DNA of 64,000 nucleotides from an uncultured Fusobacteriaceae bacterium (GTDB lineage: Bacteria > Fusobacteriota > Fusobacteriia > Fusobacteriales > Fusobacteriaceae): NCBI GenBank assembly GCA_947038515.1, contig CAMQWJ010000001.1, forward strand, positions 62,001 to 126,000, read 5' to 3'. Positions 25,295 through 36,406 of this stretch are shown piece by piece (the first letter of the stretch is position 1; each line of letters starts with the position of its first letter). Made by a program: the position numbers and the translations under genes. The notes beneath the pieces are model-generated. The model saw nothing but the letters and a program-made list of their open reading frames with translations. It did not search any database and was not told the origin of the DNA.

Positions 25295-27211
25295 CTACTT
25301 TTTCCTTTTTGTTGTAAAGAAATATATCCATATTGCAAAAAGTAAAAATATTACAAATGTAATTATATTACTTTTTGGAAGTATTTTACTTCCAAAATTA
25401 ATAGATATATTAAGTGCTGCAAATATACCAATGACTATACCTGTAATTGCATCACCTGCCACAAGTCCTGAAGATAAAAGTATCCCTTTTTCAACAGCAT
25501 CTGATTTTCCTTCTGAATCATCTTTAAATTTTCTTTCAACTAAATCTCTAATGATTCCACCAGCAAATAATGCTGTATTTAGTGTTATTGGAAGATATAT
25601 TCCTAATGCCACTGCAAGTATAGGTAATCCTGCTAAAGCACAGAATATAGCTATCATCGCTCCGACTACTACAAGTGTCCAAGGAAGTTGCGCTGTCATA
25701 ATTCCTTCTACTATTAATTTCATCAATGTTGCTTGAGGTGCTGGCACAGATTCTGTTCCTATTCCATAAGCTTTTTCCATTAAAATTATTGTTGCTCCAA
25801 CTGAAACTGCTGCCATAGCCAGGGCTATAAACATACCTAATTGAATCTTTTTAGGTGTTCCTCCTATTATAAATGTTGACTTTAAAGACTGGGCCACTCC
25901 TCCAGCAACCGCTATTGCAACACAGACTACACCACCTACTAAAAGAGACATTCTTATCCCTTCATTACCATCATTTCCCATCAATTTAAATACTGTTGCT
26001 ATAATTAATAATGTTGCAATTGTCATTCCTGATACAGGATTATTACTTGCTCCAACTATACCAACCATTCTTGCTGAAACTACTGCAAAGAAAAAAGAAA
26101 ATAAAACAACTAATATTCCACCAACAAAACTACCTTTTATCATTGGTGCTAACCATGTTAATAAAAATCCAAGTATTGCAGCTCCCACAACCCAACTTAG
26201 AGGAGCCTCCATATTTATTCTATCTTTTGAAGTACTTTTATCTCCCATTCCTTTTAATGAACTTTTAAAAGATGTAATAATTGTGGGTAATGATTTTGCA
26301 AGAGATATAAATCCTCCCATTGCAACTGCTCCTGCCCCTATATATCTTATATAATTTGCCCATACATCTTGAGCACTCATTTGAGAAATAGGTATTGATG
26401 ATGGAAAAACTGCAATTGGTATAAAGTCACCAAAATATTTTATTAATGGTATCAAACCTAACCATGCAACAACAGAACCACCAAACATAAGTATTGATGT
26501 TTTTGTTCCTATTATAAATCCAACTCCTAATAGTGAGGCCAATGTATCAACACCAACCATAGCTCCCTGATATGAAGTAATTACATAAGATGCTCTCTCT
26601 TTCCAAAATCCAAATCCACCAGATAAAATTTTATATCCAAATCCTACTCCAAATCCAGTCACTATAGATTTAAACCCTTCTCCACCTTCACTTCCTATAA
26701 CTAGAACTTCTGCTTGAGCCATAGATTCAGGATATATTAGCGTCCCATGTTCTTCTACTATTAAATATCTTCTTACTGGTGTTACAAAGAAACAACCCAT
26801 TACTCCACCAATAATTGTTACCACTACAACTGTTCCAATAGATAATCCAAACCCTAATAATATTAACGCTGGTAGTATAAAAATTACACCTCCAGCTATT
26901 GACTCTCCAACAGCTGCTAGAGAAGCTACAAAGTTAGCTTCTAATATGTTATTTCTTCTAAATATAGCTTTAAATATTCCTGTTGCCAATATTGCTCCTG
27001 GAATTCCTGATGAAATTGTCAATCCAACTTTTAATCCTAAATACGTATTTGCTGCAGCAAAAATTATTGCAAGTATTACCCCCATCACAATGGAATAACC
27101 CGTCATCTCTGGCATTACTTCAGTAGCTGATATAAATGGTATATAATCTTCACCATTTATATCTCTGTATGCTGTTTTCGAAAGTTTTTTGATTTCATTT
27201 ACTAAAGCCAT
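25295..27211 (-). CDS. OPT family oligopeptide transporter
   Basis: A 638-residue membrane protein with about 14-16 hydrophobic helices. Family marks include the N-terminal TGYSIVMGVILAIIFAAANTYLGLKVGLTISSGIPGAILATG pattern and ESMAQAEVL, plus the repeated NxPVSGMTIA and GIFAALNISINFGS regions. OPT proteins import small peptides or metal chelates with a cation gradient. It follows pepD by 23 nt with GGAGG before ATG 27211, so uptake and peptide hydrolysis are probably coupled. Whether it moves peptides or metal complexes cannot be told from sequence. Confidence 0.92.
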   Translation of the reverse strand: MALVNEIKKLSKTAYRDINGEDYIPFISATEVMPEMTGYSIVMGVILAIIFAAANTYLGLKVGLTISSGIPGAILATGIFKAIFRRNNILEANFVASLAAVGESIAGGVIFILPALILLGFGLSIGTVVVVTIIGGVMGCFFVTPVRRYLIVEEHGTLIYPESMAQAEVLVIGSEGGEGFKSIVTGFGVGFGYKILSGGFGFWKERASYVITSYQGAMVGVDTLASLLGVGFIIGTKTSILMFGGSVVAWLGLIPLIKYFGDFIPIAVFPSSIPISQMSAQDVWANYIRYIGAGAVAMGGFISLAKSLPTIITSFKSSLKGMGDKSTSKDRINMEAPLSWVVGAAILGFLLTWLAPMIKGSFVGGILVVLFSFFFAVVSARMVGIVGASNNPVSGMTIATLLIIATVFKLMGNDGNEGIRMSLLVGGVVCVAIAVAGGVAQSLKSTFIIGGTPKKIQLGMFIALAMAAVSVGATIILMEKAYGIGTESVPAPQATLMKLIVEGIMTAQLPWTLVVVGAMIAIFCALAGLPILAVALGIYLPITLNTALFAGGIIRDLVERKFKDDSEGKSDAVEKGILLSSGLVAGDAITGIVIGIFAALNISINFGSKILPKSNIITFVIFLLFAIWIYFFTTKRKK

Positions 27212-27234
27212 TATATCCTCCCTAAATTTTTATA

Positions 27235-28674
27235 TTATTTTAAGTTCTCTAATAATTTTATTGTAAACTCCCATACATTTTTTACTGATTTTATACTAAT
27301 TTTTTCATTTACACTATGAACATCATATAAATTTGGTCCATAACTTATCATATCTACATTAGGTAATATTTTTTTCAACAATCCACACTCTAATCCTGCG
27401 TGTATCGCACTAATAACTGCATCCTTTCCTCTCAATTCTTTATATGTTCCCATAGCACACTCTCTAATTTTTGAATTTTCTTCATATTCCCAAGCTGGAT
27501 ATTCATTTGTTTTTCTAATACTTACATTCATAAGAGTTCCTAATGCATTTATTTTATTTATAAATTCATATAAAGAACTTTTTATTGAACTTCGAAGAGC
27601 TATTGTTAAAAGTAATTTCCCATCTTTTTCTTCTAATACCCCATTATTTAAACTTGTTTGAACTAAATTTTCTATATCCTTACTCATATACTGAACTCCA
27701 TCAGGAACAATCATTATAAAATCTACTATTTTATTTGTTACTTCTTGTGTATATTCCTCTTGAATTTCATCTATTTGTAATATACTAATTTTTAAATCAG
27801 ATTCTTCTTTTAAATATTCATGTTGTATTTCTTTTTCTATTTTTTTAACCATGTCTTTTATTTCATCAATATGACAAGATGTTATAATAGCTTCTGACTT
27901 TTGAGGAATAACATTATGTTTAGTTCCACCTTTTATCTCCACTAAGTTATATGCGTATTTACTTTTTATTTCATACAGGACTCTTCCTAATAATTTTATT
28001 GCATTTCCTCTTTGTTTAATTATCTCTTGTCCTGAATGTCCACCTTTTAATCCTGAAATCTGAATTTTTAAACCTTTATTTTTAGAGTTCTCTTTTTCTA
28101 AATCAAAATCAACAATTAAAGTAGCACCTCCTGCACAACTAACTAAAAAAATTCCTTCTTCCTCTGAATCTATATTTAAAAGAATCTCTCCAGATAAGTT
28201 ACTCGCTGTTAATGCGGCAGCTCCATCCATTCCAGTTTCTTCATTTGTAGTAGCTAACAACTCTATTGCTGGATGTTTTATAGTTTTTGAATCTAAAATT
28301 GCTAATCCGTAAGCTATGGCTATTCCATCATCCCCACCTAAAGATGTATCTTTTGCTTTTAAAATATCTCCATCAATCACAAGATTAATTGGATCTTTTT
28401 CAAAATCATGAGTAGATTCATCTGTTTTTACACAAACCATATCTATATGACCTTGAATAATAACCCCTTTAGACTTTTCGTATCCTTCTGTTGCTATTTT
28501 TTTTATAATTACATTAAGTGCTTCATCTTGATAAAATTCTAATTTTCTATCCTTTGCAAATTTAACTAAAAAATCACTAATCTCTTTTTCGTTACCAGAT
28601 TCTCTGGGTATTTCACTAATCTCATCAAACCAATAAAAAACTTCTTTAGGATCTAAATTTAAAAATTTTTTCAT
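27235..28674 (-). CDS. pepD: Aminoacyl-histidine dipeptidase (Xaa-His dipeptidase, M20 family)
   Basis: A 479-residue zinc dipeptidase. It starts LDPKEVFYWFDEISEIPRESGNEKEISDFL and has the metal-binding HIDMVC motif, then SLGGDDGIAIAYG and TTNEETGMDGA (catalytic Glu and metal ligands), GLKGGHSGQEI, and a C-terminal IHAGLECGLL. PepD splits Xaa-His and other dipeptides in the cytoplasm. It is the first gene of the operon with the OPT transporter and has its own promoter about 31-59 nt upstream. AAGGAGG lies 4-5 nt before the ATG. Confidence 0.95.
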   Translation of the reverse strand: MKKFLNLDPKEVFYWFDEISEIPRESGNEKEISDFLVKFAKDRKLEFYQDEALNVIIKKIATEGYEKSKGVIIQGHIDMVCVKTDESTHDFEKDPINLVIDGDILKAKDTSLGGDDGIAIAYGLAILDSKTIKHPAIELLATTNEETGMDGAAALTASNLSGEILLNIDSEEEGIFLVSCAGGATLIVDFDLEKENSKNKGLKIQISGLKGGHSGQEIIKQRGNAIKLLGRVLYEIKSKYAYNLVEIKGGTKHNVIPQKSEAIITSCHIDEIKDMVKKIEKEIQHEYLKEESDLKISILQIDEIQEEYTQEVTNKIVDFIMIVPDGVQYMSKDIENLVQTSLNNGVLEEKDGKLLLTIALRSSIKSSLYEFINKINALGTLMNVSIRKTNEYPAWEYEENSKIRECAMGTYKELRGKDAVISAIHAGLECGLLKKILPNVDMISYGPNLYDVHSVNEKISIKSVKNVWEFTIKLLENLK

Positions 28675-28704
28675 TTACTTCCTCCTTAATATTAATTTAT
28701 TTTA

Positions 28705-28733
28705 ATTCTATCACTTTTACTTTTATATGTAAA
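28705..28733 (-). promoter_or_regulatory. Promoter of the pepD operon
   Basis: On the minus strand, TTTACA (28728-28733) and TAGAAT (28705-28710) are spaced 17 nt apart. It is back-to-back with the marR promoter; the -35 boxes are about 62 bp apart. Confidence 0.65.
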
Positions 28734-28795
28734 TACAAAAGTAATCATTCAAAAATATTTTATATTTCATCTTCTTAAACCTACTTATAAAAAAG

Positions 28796-28824
28796 TTGAC
28801 ATTCTAATATAATTAGGCTATAAT
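28796..28824 (+). promoter_or_regulatory. Consensus promoter of marR-MATE
   Basis: TTGACA (28796-28801) and TATAAT (28819-28824) with exactly 17 nt between them match the sigma-70 consensus at all 12 positions. The start would fall near 28831, about 35 nt before the marR ATG. AAGGAG lies ahead of the ATG. Confidence 0.9.
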
Positions 28825-28834
28825 AATTATATTA
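28805..28834 (+). promoter_or_regulatory. Putative MarR operator palindrome over the -10 box
   Basis: An 11-bp perfect inverted repeat (28805-28815 with 28824-28834, arms TAATATAATTA / TAATTATATTA) is separated by 8 bp. It is centred on the -10 box and covers the spacer and start site. That is the usual placing of an autorepressor site. Binding by the adjacent MarR protein is inferred. Confidence 0.7.
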
Positions 28835-28865
28835 AACTAATCATTTTTTTATAAGGAGTCCTTTT

Positions 28866-29303
28866 ATGCCCAATAAACTTACAAAAATATTGGATAATTT
28901 TTATCATGATATGGCAATAGCTGATTTGAAACTTAGAAACAGTAATTTAGAAAACTCTAAATTAACATATAATAGTATGCTTTATCTTAATATTATTTCT
29001 GCACATTCTGGTAAGTATACTGCTTCAAATATAGCAGATATGCTCAATATTACCCGTCCTTCAGTAACACAAAAGTTAAATGAACTTGAAAAAATGGAAT
29101 ACATTATAAAAAAACAATGTGAATTAGATAAACGTATTTATTATATTTATATAAATGAAAAGATGCTTCCAAAAGAATTTATAAAAAAATATGAAAAAAT
29201 AGAGCAAGAAATTTCAAAAAGATTTTCTGATAACTACTCTGAAGAAGAAATAAATAGATTTTATGATATGTTATCTCTACTAGGAGCTGTTTATCTGGAA
29301 TAA
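28866..29303 (+). CDS. MarR family transcriptional regulator
   Basis: This 145-residue protein has the winged-helix core TASNIADMLNITRPSVTQKLNELEKMEYI, then the wing sequence with Asp-Lys-Arg (ELDKRIYYIYI). Helices at both ends provide dimerisation. Proteins of this family repress efflux or stress genes and are released by small phenolic or cationic ligands. It is immediately followed by a MATE exporter on the same strand, and a perfect palindrome covers its promoter. It therefore probably represses itself and the exporter. Confidence 0.93.
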   Translation: MPNKLTKILDNFYHDMAIADLKLRNSNLENSKLTYNSMLYLNIISAHSGKYTASNIADMLNITRPSVTQKLNELEKMEYIIKKQCELDKRIYYIYINEKMLPKEFIKKYEKIEQEISKRFSDNYSEEEINRFYDMLSLLGAVYLE

Positions 29304-29355
29304 TGTAATATAAATACTTTTTAATAAAAATATCAACTAAAAAATGGAGAGAAAA

Positions 29356-30687
29356 ATGAAAAAAAATATTTTAGGAACAGAAAAAACAAATAAATTATTT
29401 GTTAAATTTGCAATACCAGCAGTACTTTCTATGCTTATTTCAGGTACACAAAGTATGATTGATGGTATTTTTTTAAGGACATTTGTAGGAACACATGCAA
29501 TGGCAAGTGTTACCATGGTACAACCATTTGTACAATTCATTGTGGGAACAGCATTGGTAGTATGTATGGGAGCCTTAAGCTTAATTGGACGTAAATTAGG
29601 AGAAAAAAAAATAAAAATAGCACAAACTGCATTTAGAACCTCCACTATAACTATTTTAATAATATCAACAATTATTTTAATAGTTGGAGTTAACTTTAGC
29701 AGAGAGATCGCCCTTTTATTAGGGGCTAATGACATTTTAATTCATAGTGTCTCAACATATGTGAAAATCACATCATGGTTCGCCCCAATAATGTCTTTAA
29801 TGTTTATTTTTGGTTTTACTAATCGTTTAATAGGAAGACCTGACCTCTACTTAAAAGCATCAATATTAAGTTTAATTATTAATGTTTCATTAGACTATTT
29901 ACTTATAAAAACATTTAAAATGGGAATAAAAGGAGCTGCTTTAGCTACAGGAATAGCTTTTTTAGGAGCTTTTATAGTTACTGTTTTCCCTTTATTAAAA
30001 ACTAATAATCCACTAAATATTTTTAAAGGAAGATTTTCACCAAAATTAATTACTTCCATGGTTTATAACGGTTCTTCAGAAGCCGTTACTTCCATAGCAA
30101 TAGGTCTTACAATATATTTATTTAATGTAACTTTTTTAAAGGTTATAGGAACAGATGGTGTAGTTGCATTTACAGTAATTAATTATATAGCCCAAGTGGG
30201 AACTCTCTTAATGTTTGGTATTTCAGACGGTATAGGAGTAATTATAAGTTATAATTATGGAAATAGAAATATTAGAAGGGTAAAGGATATTTTAAAATTA
30301 GCTTTAAAGGTAAACTTACTTATAGGTGGTACAATTTTTCTACTTTTAATAGTAGGATCATCTGAAATGATAAGCTTATTCATTAAAGATAATCCATCAA
30401 TATTGAGCATGGCTTCCAAAGGTGCTAAAATTTATGGTATTTCTTTTCTAATGAGTGGATTTAATATTATAATATCAGCTTATTTTACTTCAATTGGAAA
30501 AGCAAAAGAATCTGTAATAATAGCTGGTAGCCGTGGTATAGTCTTTATGGTTATGGGAATCACTCTATTACCAAAACTCTTTAATATAACTGGTATTTGG
30601 TTAACAGTACCTTTTGCAGAAGGGCTTACCCTTGTTCTTTCACTTTTTCTTTTAAAAAAAAGTGTAAAAAAATTAGAAAATTTTTAG
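29356..30687 (+). CDS. MATE family efflux transporter (marR-linked)
   Basis: A 443-residue exporter, distinct from the other MATE protein at 6.4-7.8 kb. It opens MKKNILGTEKTNKLFVKFAIPAVLSMLISGTQSMIDGIFL. The second-half MATE repeat has GISDGIGVIISYNYGNRN. About 12 hydrophobic helices are visible. Of two possible starts, ATG 29356 is preferred since GGAGAG lies 6 nt before it, while ATG 29344 has no Shine-Dalgarno. It is probably co-transcribed with marR (52 nt gap) and ends at a bidirectional terminator. Confidence 0.92.
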   Translation: MKKNILGTEKTNKLFVKFAIPAVLSMLISGTQSMIDGIFLRTFVGTHAMASVTMVQPFVQFIVGTALVVCMGALSLIGRKLGEKKIKIAQTAFRTSTITILIISTIILIVGVNFSREIALLLGANDILIHSVSTYVKITSWFAPIMSLMFIFGFTNRLIGRPDLYLKASILSLIINVSLDYLLIKTFKMGIKGAALATGIAFLGAFIVTVFPLLKTNNPLNIFKGRFSPKLITSMVYNGSSEAVTSIAIGLTIYLFNVTFLKVIGTDGVVAFTVINYIAQVGTLLMFGISDGIGVIISYNYGNRNIRRVKDILKLALKVNLLIGGTIFLLLIVGSSEMISLFIKDNPSILSMASKGAKIYGISFLMSGFNIIISAYFTSIGKAKESVIIAGSRGIVFMVMGITLLPKLFNITGIWLTVPFAEGLTLVLSLFLLKKSVKKLENF

Positions 30688-30711
30688 AACTGTTCCATAT
30701 ATTGGACTATA

Positions 30712-30748
30712 AAAAAACTCTAGTGACTTTTCAGCACTAGAGTTTTTT
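30712..30748. terminator. Bidirectional terminator between the MATE gene and atpC
   Basis: A 14-bp perfect stem (30712-30725 with 30735-30748) with a 9-nt loop carries A6 on one side and T6 on the other. It can end both the plus-strand MATE transcript and the minus-strand ATP synthase operon, whose last stop codon is at 30750. Confidence 0.93.
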
Positions 30749-30749
30749 A

Positions 30750-31157
30750 TTACATATATTTTTCACTAACACTCATTTTCATCAATGCGACTTTTAAATT
30801 TCGCTCAGCTAAAGCTAATTCTTTATTTTCACGAGCTTTTTTCAATTGCTCTTCTGCTTTAATAGCATTTTTTTTAGCTAACTCTTTATCTAAATCTTTA
30901 ACATTTAAAGCTTCATCAGCTAAAATAGTAACAACATTGTCCTTGGACATTTCTAAAAAACCATCAGATAAAAAATAAAATTCTTCTATTCCATCAGCTT
31001 TGACTTTCATCTCACCAACAGCCAGTTCAGCAACAAAAGGTGCATGATTTGGTAATATTCCTAAATCTCCTTCTGTTGTTCTAACTGTTAAAAATTCTAT
31101 ATCTTTATCTAATAAATTTGTACTAGGTGTTACTACTCTTAGTTTAAAAGTTGCCAT
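30750..31157 (-). CDS. atpC: F-type ATP synthase epsilon subunit
   Basis: A 135-residue central-stalk subunit. It starts MATFKLRVVTPSTNLLDKDIEFLTVRTTEGDLGILPNHAPFVAELAVG, the beta-sandwich domain of epsilon. A helical C-terminal hairpin follows (KNAIKAEEQLKKARENKELALAERNLK), the part known to inhibit ATP hydrolysis. ATG 31157 lies 2 nt after the atpD stop, with AAGGAG upstream within atpD. It is the last gene of the operon. Confidence 0.97.
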   Translation of the reverse strand: MATFKLRVVTPSTNLLDKDIEFLTVRTTEGDLGILPNHAPFVAELAVGEMKVKADGIEEFYFLSDGFLEMSKDNVVTILADEALNVKDLDKELAKKNAIKAEEQLKKARENKELALAERNLKVALMKMSVSEKYM

Positions 31158-31159
31158 AT

Positions 31160-32563
<1,404 letters not shown>

Positions 32564-32600
32564 TTATTTCCTCCTATTTGTTATACTTTTATTTTACTTT

Positions 32601-33452
32601 TTATTTCATACTCGCAGCTCCACCAACAATCTCAGATATTTCCTGTGTTATTGCTGCTTGTCTTTCTCTATTGTATTGTAAATTTAGAGCTTTTATCATC
32701 TCTTCAGCATTTTCTGTTGCACTTTTCATAGCATTTTTTCGAGCACTATGCTCACTAGCTGTATTGTGTAACAATGCTGTATACACACTTGAACTTAAAT
32801 ATTTAGGTAATAATGAAGATAAAACTGTTTCTCCATCTGGTTCAAATATATAGTTAATATTTTCTGTTGATTCTACTCTTACAATTGGAATAATTTTTTC
32901 AGTAACCAATTCATATCTAACTGGTGAATAATATTCATTATATATCATGTATACCTCATCAAAAGTATTTTCATAATAATATTTCACTATATCTTCACTC
33001 ATTTCTTTAGCAGCATCAAACATTATTTCAGGTGTTAATTGAGTATAGCTTGATTGAATTGGATAATTTCTTTTCGCACTAAATTCATATGCTTTTTTAC
33101 CAATTGTTATTACAGAAACTTTTTTCCCCGGATTATTTTTTACCAAAGATTCAAGACTTTTCAAAGTATTATTATTAAAACTTCCACACAGTCCTCTATC
33201 AGAAGTCATTAGAATAACACAAATATTATTCACTTCATTTCTTCCACTAAATAGAGGATGCGTTTCATTTTTTACTCCAGCAGATATATTTTTTAATACC
33301 TGTTTTAGAGCTATTGAATAAGCTTTTGATTTTTCTACTATTCCTGAAAATTTCTTGAATTTTGTGGTAGAAACAATTTCCATGGCTTTAGTTATCTGGT
33401 GAGTAGACTGAACACTTTTCATTCTATTTTTAATATCTCTAGATCCAGCCAA
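32601..33452 (-). CDS. atpG: F-type ATP synthase gamma subunit
   Basis: A 283-residue rotor-shaft subunit. It has the N-terminal helix [34 protein letters not shown] and the C-terminal helix [22 protein letters not shown] followed by [20 protein letters not shown]. The two form the coiled-coil shaft inside the alpha-beta ring. GLCGSFN in the middle domain is also typical. Its start codon is TTG (33452), with AGGGG about 6-7 nt upstream. No ATG lies close enough to replace it. Confidence 0.97.
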   Translation of the reverse strand: MAGSRDIKNRMKSVQSTHQITKAMEIVSTTKFKKFSGIVEKSKAYSIALKQVLKNISAGVKNETHPLFSGRNEVNNICVILMTSDRGLCGSFNNNTLKSLESLVKNNPGKKVSVITIGKKAYEFSAKRNYPIQSSYTQLTPEIMFDAAKEMSEDIVKYYYENTFDEVYMIYNEYYSPVRYELVTEKIIPIVRVESTENINYIFEPDGETVLSSLLPKYLSSSVYTALLHNTASEHSARKNAMKSATENAEEMIKALNLQYNRERQAAITQEISEIVGGAASMK

Positions 33453-33466
33453 AATCTCACCCCTTT

Positions 33467-34969
33467 CTAATTAAAATCTGATTTAAAATTATTAATAGCT
33501 ACTTTTATCTCTTCTTCTAATTCTTTATCTATTACTTTCTTTTCTTTTATAGTAGAAAGTATTTTTGTATTTACTCTTAAATGTTCTAATAATTGAGTTT
33601 CAAATTCTCTAACTCTTGATATTTCAACTGAATCTAAAAACCCATTAATTACTCCGTAAAAAGCAATAACTTGATTTTCTACTGGATATGGTCTATATTG
33701 AGGTTGTTTTAAAACTTCCATAATTCTATGTCCTCTTTCTAGTTGAGCTTTTGTAGCTTTATCCAAATCAGAACCAAACTGAGCAAATGTCAATAATTCA
33801 GTATATTGAGCTAATTCAAGTTTTACTTTTGCAGCGACTTGTTTCATAGCCTTAATTTGTGCATTTCCACCAACTCTAGATACCGATATTCCAGCGTTTA
33901 TTGCTGGTCTAAATCCTGAGTTAAATAGTTGTGAGTCCAAGAAAATCTGTCCATCTGTTATTGAAATAACATTTGTAGGAATATATGCCGAAACATCTCC
34001 TTCCTGTGTTTCTATAATAGGAAGAGCAGTTATTGAACCCCCTCCTAATTCATCAGATAATTTAGCAGCTCTCTCAAGAAGTCTTGAGTGAAGATAAAAT
34101 ACATCTCCAGGATAAGCTTCTCGTCCAGGTGGTCTTTTCAACAATAAAGACATTTCTCTATATGCTACTGCATGTTTAGAAAGATCATCATAAATTATTA
34201 AAACATGCTCTCCCTTATCCATAAAGTACTCTGCCATAGCTACTCCAGAATAAGGAGCAATATATTGAAGTGCTGCTGCTTCTGAAGCTGTAGCAGATAC
34301 AATTGTTGTATAAGCCATAGCCCCTCTTTCTTCTAGTGTAGCGTTAATCTGTGCTACTGTAGATCTTTTTTGACCTATTGCAACATAGACACACTTAACT
34401 CCTGTCTCTTTCTGGTTTAGAATAGCTTCAATAGCGATAGCTGTTTTACCAGTTTGTCTATCTCCAATAATTAATTCTCTTTGTCCTCTACCAATAGGTA
34501 CCATTCCATCAATAGATTTTATTCCTATTTGAAGAGGTTCTACAACTGGTTTTCTAGATATGATTCCAGAAGCTTTTCTTTCCATATCCATCATTTTTTC
34601 AGGTTTAATTTCACCTTTTCCATCTATTGGCTCACCTAAGGCATTTACAACTCTCCCTAATAGTGATTCTCCTGCTGGAACAGAAACTATTTTTCCTGTT
34701 GCAAGAACTTCATCTCCCTCTTTTAAAAGAGAAAAATCTCCAAGTATAACAGCACCTACATTATTTTCTTCAAGATTCAAAGCCATTCCCATTACTTCAT
34801 GAGGAAACTGTAATAACTCCCCAGCTTTCACATCACTTAATCCGTAAATTCTGGCAATTCCATCTCCTACTTCAAGTATTGATCCCGATGTTTTTACATC
34901 AAGATTTTTTTTATAATTTTGTATTTCTGCTTTGATAATATTACTAACCTCTTCTGGTCGAATTTTCAA
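33467..34969 (-). CDS. atpA: F-type ATP synthase alpha subunit
   Basis: A 500-residue non-catalytic nucleotide-binding subunit. It has the P-loop [15 protein letters not shown] and the [14 protein letters not shown] block. The arginine-finger region [30 protein letters not shown] follows, with the C-terminal [19 protein letters not shown] at 34978 touches the Shine-Dalgarno AGGAGG and cannot serve. A TTG at 34969 is 10 nt away and gives the family N-terminus [13 protein letters not shown], so it is chosen. Confidence 0.97.
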   Translation of the reverse strand: MKIRPEEVSNIIKAEIQNYKKNLDVKTSGSILEVGDGIARIYGLSDVKAGELLQFPHEVMGMALNLEENNVGAVILGDFSLLKEGDEVLATGKIVSVPAGESLLGRVVNALGEPIDGKGEIKPEKMMDMERKASGIISRKPVVEPLQIGIKSIDGMVPIGRGQRELIIGDRQTGKTAIAIEAILNQKETGVKCVYVAIGQKRSTVAQINATLEERGAMAYTTIVSATASEAAALQYIAPYSGVAMAEYFMDKGEHVLIIYDDLSKHAVAYREMSLLLKRPPGREAYPGDVFYLHSRLLERAAKLSDELGGGSITALPIIETQEGDVSAYIPTNVISITDGQIFLDSQLFNSGFRPAINAGISVSRVGGNAQIKAMKQVAAKVKLELAQYTELLTFAQFGSDLDKATKAQLERGHRIMEVLKQPQYRPYPVENQVIAFYGVINGFLDSVEISRVREFETQLLEHLRVNTKILSTIKEKKVIDKELEEEIKVAINNFKSDFN

Positions 34970-34999
34970 TCCTTCCACACCTCCTAAATATTTATGGGT

Positions 35000-35524
35000 C
35001 TATTCTCCCTTGGCCATTTGAGCTAATTGAGTTCTTATAGAACCATCTAAGATTTTATCACCAATTTTTAAAATTCCACCACCTATTAATTTAGGGTCTA
35101 TTTCCTGTTCAAAATTTATTTTTTTATTGGTAATTTTTTCTAATTTTTCAATCAATTTTGCTTTCTGTTCCACAGATAGTTCCATAGAGAAAATACCTTT
35201 TATTCCAACAATATTTTCTTTTGAATAATATAATTCTCTATATTCGTAAGCTATATTACTAATTTCATCTAGTCTATTTTTTCTAACTAAATATAACATT
35301 ATTTCTTGTTCTATATCTTTTGCTTCAGAACAAATCTTTTTTATCATATCTAATTTTTGCTCTTTCTTTATTAAAGGATTTTTCATAAACTCTTTAAACT
35401 CAATATTGGTTTCATAAAGTTCTTTCATCCCATCAAGAAGTTCTAGTATACTAAGTATTTTATCTTCCTCAATAGCAATTTCAAAAATAGCCACTGCATA
35501 TATTTTACTTACTTTGTCTACCAT
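35000..35524 (-). CDS. atpH: F-type ATP synthase delta subunit
   Basis: A 174-residue subunit joining the alpha-beta ring to the b stalk. It has the start VDKVSKIYAVAIFEIAIEE, the MKNPLIKKEQKLDMI helix, and the C-terminal motif DPKLIGGGILKIGDKILDGSIRTQLAQM. ATG 35524 overlaps the end of atpF by 7 bp, with AGGGG upstream inside atpF. Confidence 0.96.
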   Translation of the reverse strand: MVDKVSKIYAVAIFEIAIEEDKILSILELLDGMKELYETNIEFKEFMKNPLIKKEQKLDMIKKICSEAKDIEQEIMLYLVRKNRLDEISNIAYEYRELYYSKENIVGIKGIFSMELSVEQKAKLIEKLEKITNKKINFEQEIDPKLIGGGILKIGDKILDGSIRTQLAQMAKGE

Positions 35525-36027
35525 TTGGCTTCCCCTACCTCATCTATAAATTCATCTAAAAGAGAACTTTGAGTGTTTTTATCCATTTTTTTATTAATTA
35601 ATTCTAAAGCCATAGTTGCTGCTGTTTCTCTTAGAGAATCAGACAACTCCTTTTTCAAAGATTCCTTCATCTTTTGAGTTTCTAACTCAGCAGATTTTAA
35701 AATTTTATCTCTTTGACTCGTAGCTTCTTTAATGATGTCTTCATATCTAATTGCAGCTTTTTTCTCAGCCCCATAGATAAGTTCCATAGCATCTTTTTGT
35801 GCTTTTTTCATTAATGACTCTATTTCAAGTTTTAAAGCTTCGGCTTCTGTTTTTGCTATTTTCGCATTATTTAAATCATTTGAAACTGTCTCCTGTCTCT
35901 TTTCTAAAACTTTTTTTAAAGGAGCTTTCAAATACTTATTAAAAATTAGCATTAATATTAAAAAATTTATTATTTGCCAAAACAGGTTTATATCAATTAA
36001 AACTGCTGGCATATTTGGAAAGTTCAA
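35518..36027 (-). CDS. atpF: F-type ATP synthase b subunit
   Basis: A 169-residue stalk subunit with one membrane helix (IDINLFWQIINFLILMLIFNKYL) and a long charged coiled coil to the C-terminus. Several starts are possible. A TTG at 36027 sits 8 nt after AAAGGAGG and is preferred. The ATG giving MPAVLIDINLF (36012) is 23 nt away, and the upstream ATG at 36054 precedes the Shine-Dalgarno. The protein then begins MNFPNMPAVL. It lies between atpE and atpH, in the normal order. Confidence 0.92.
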   Translation of the reverse strand: MNFPNMPAVLIDINLFWQIINFLILMLIFNKYLKAPLKKVLEKRQETVSNDLNNAKIAKTEAEALKLEIESLMKKAQKDAMELIYGAEKKAAIRYEDIIKEATSQRDKILKSAELETQKMKESLKKELSDSLRETAATMALELINKKMDKNTQSSLLDEFIDEVGEAKW

Positions 36028-36076
36028 ATCCTTTACCTCCTTTCTCAACAACATTTTTTATTATAAGTATCAAAAA

Positions 36077-36364
<288 letters not shown>

Positions 36365-36406
36365 TTATTTTTTTATTAATATTTTATAATACTTCTATAA
36401 TTATTT

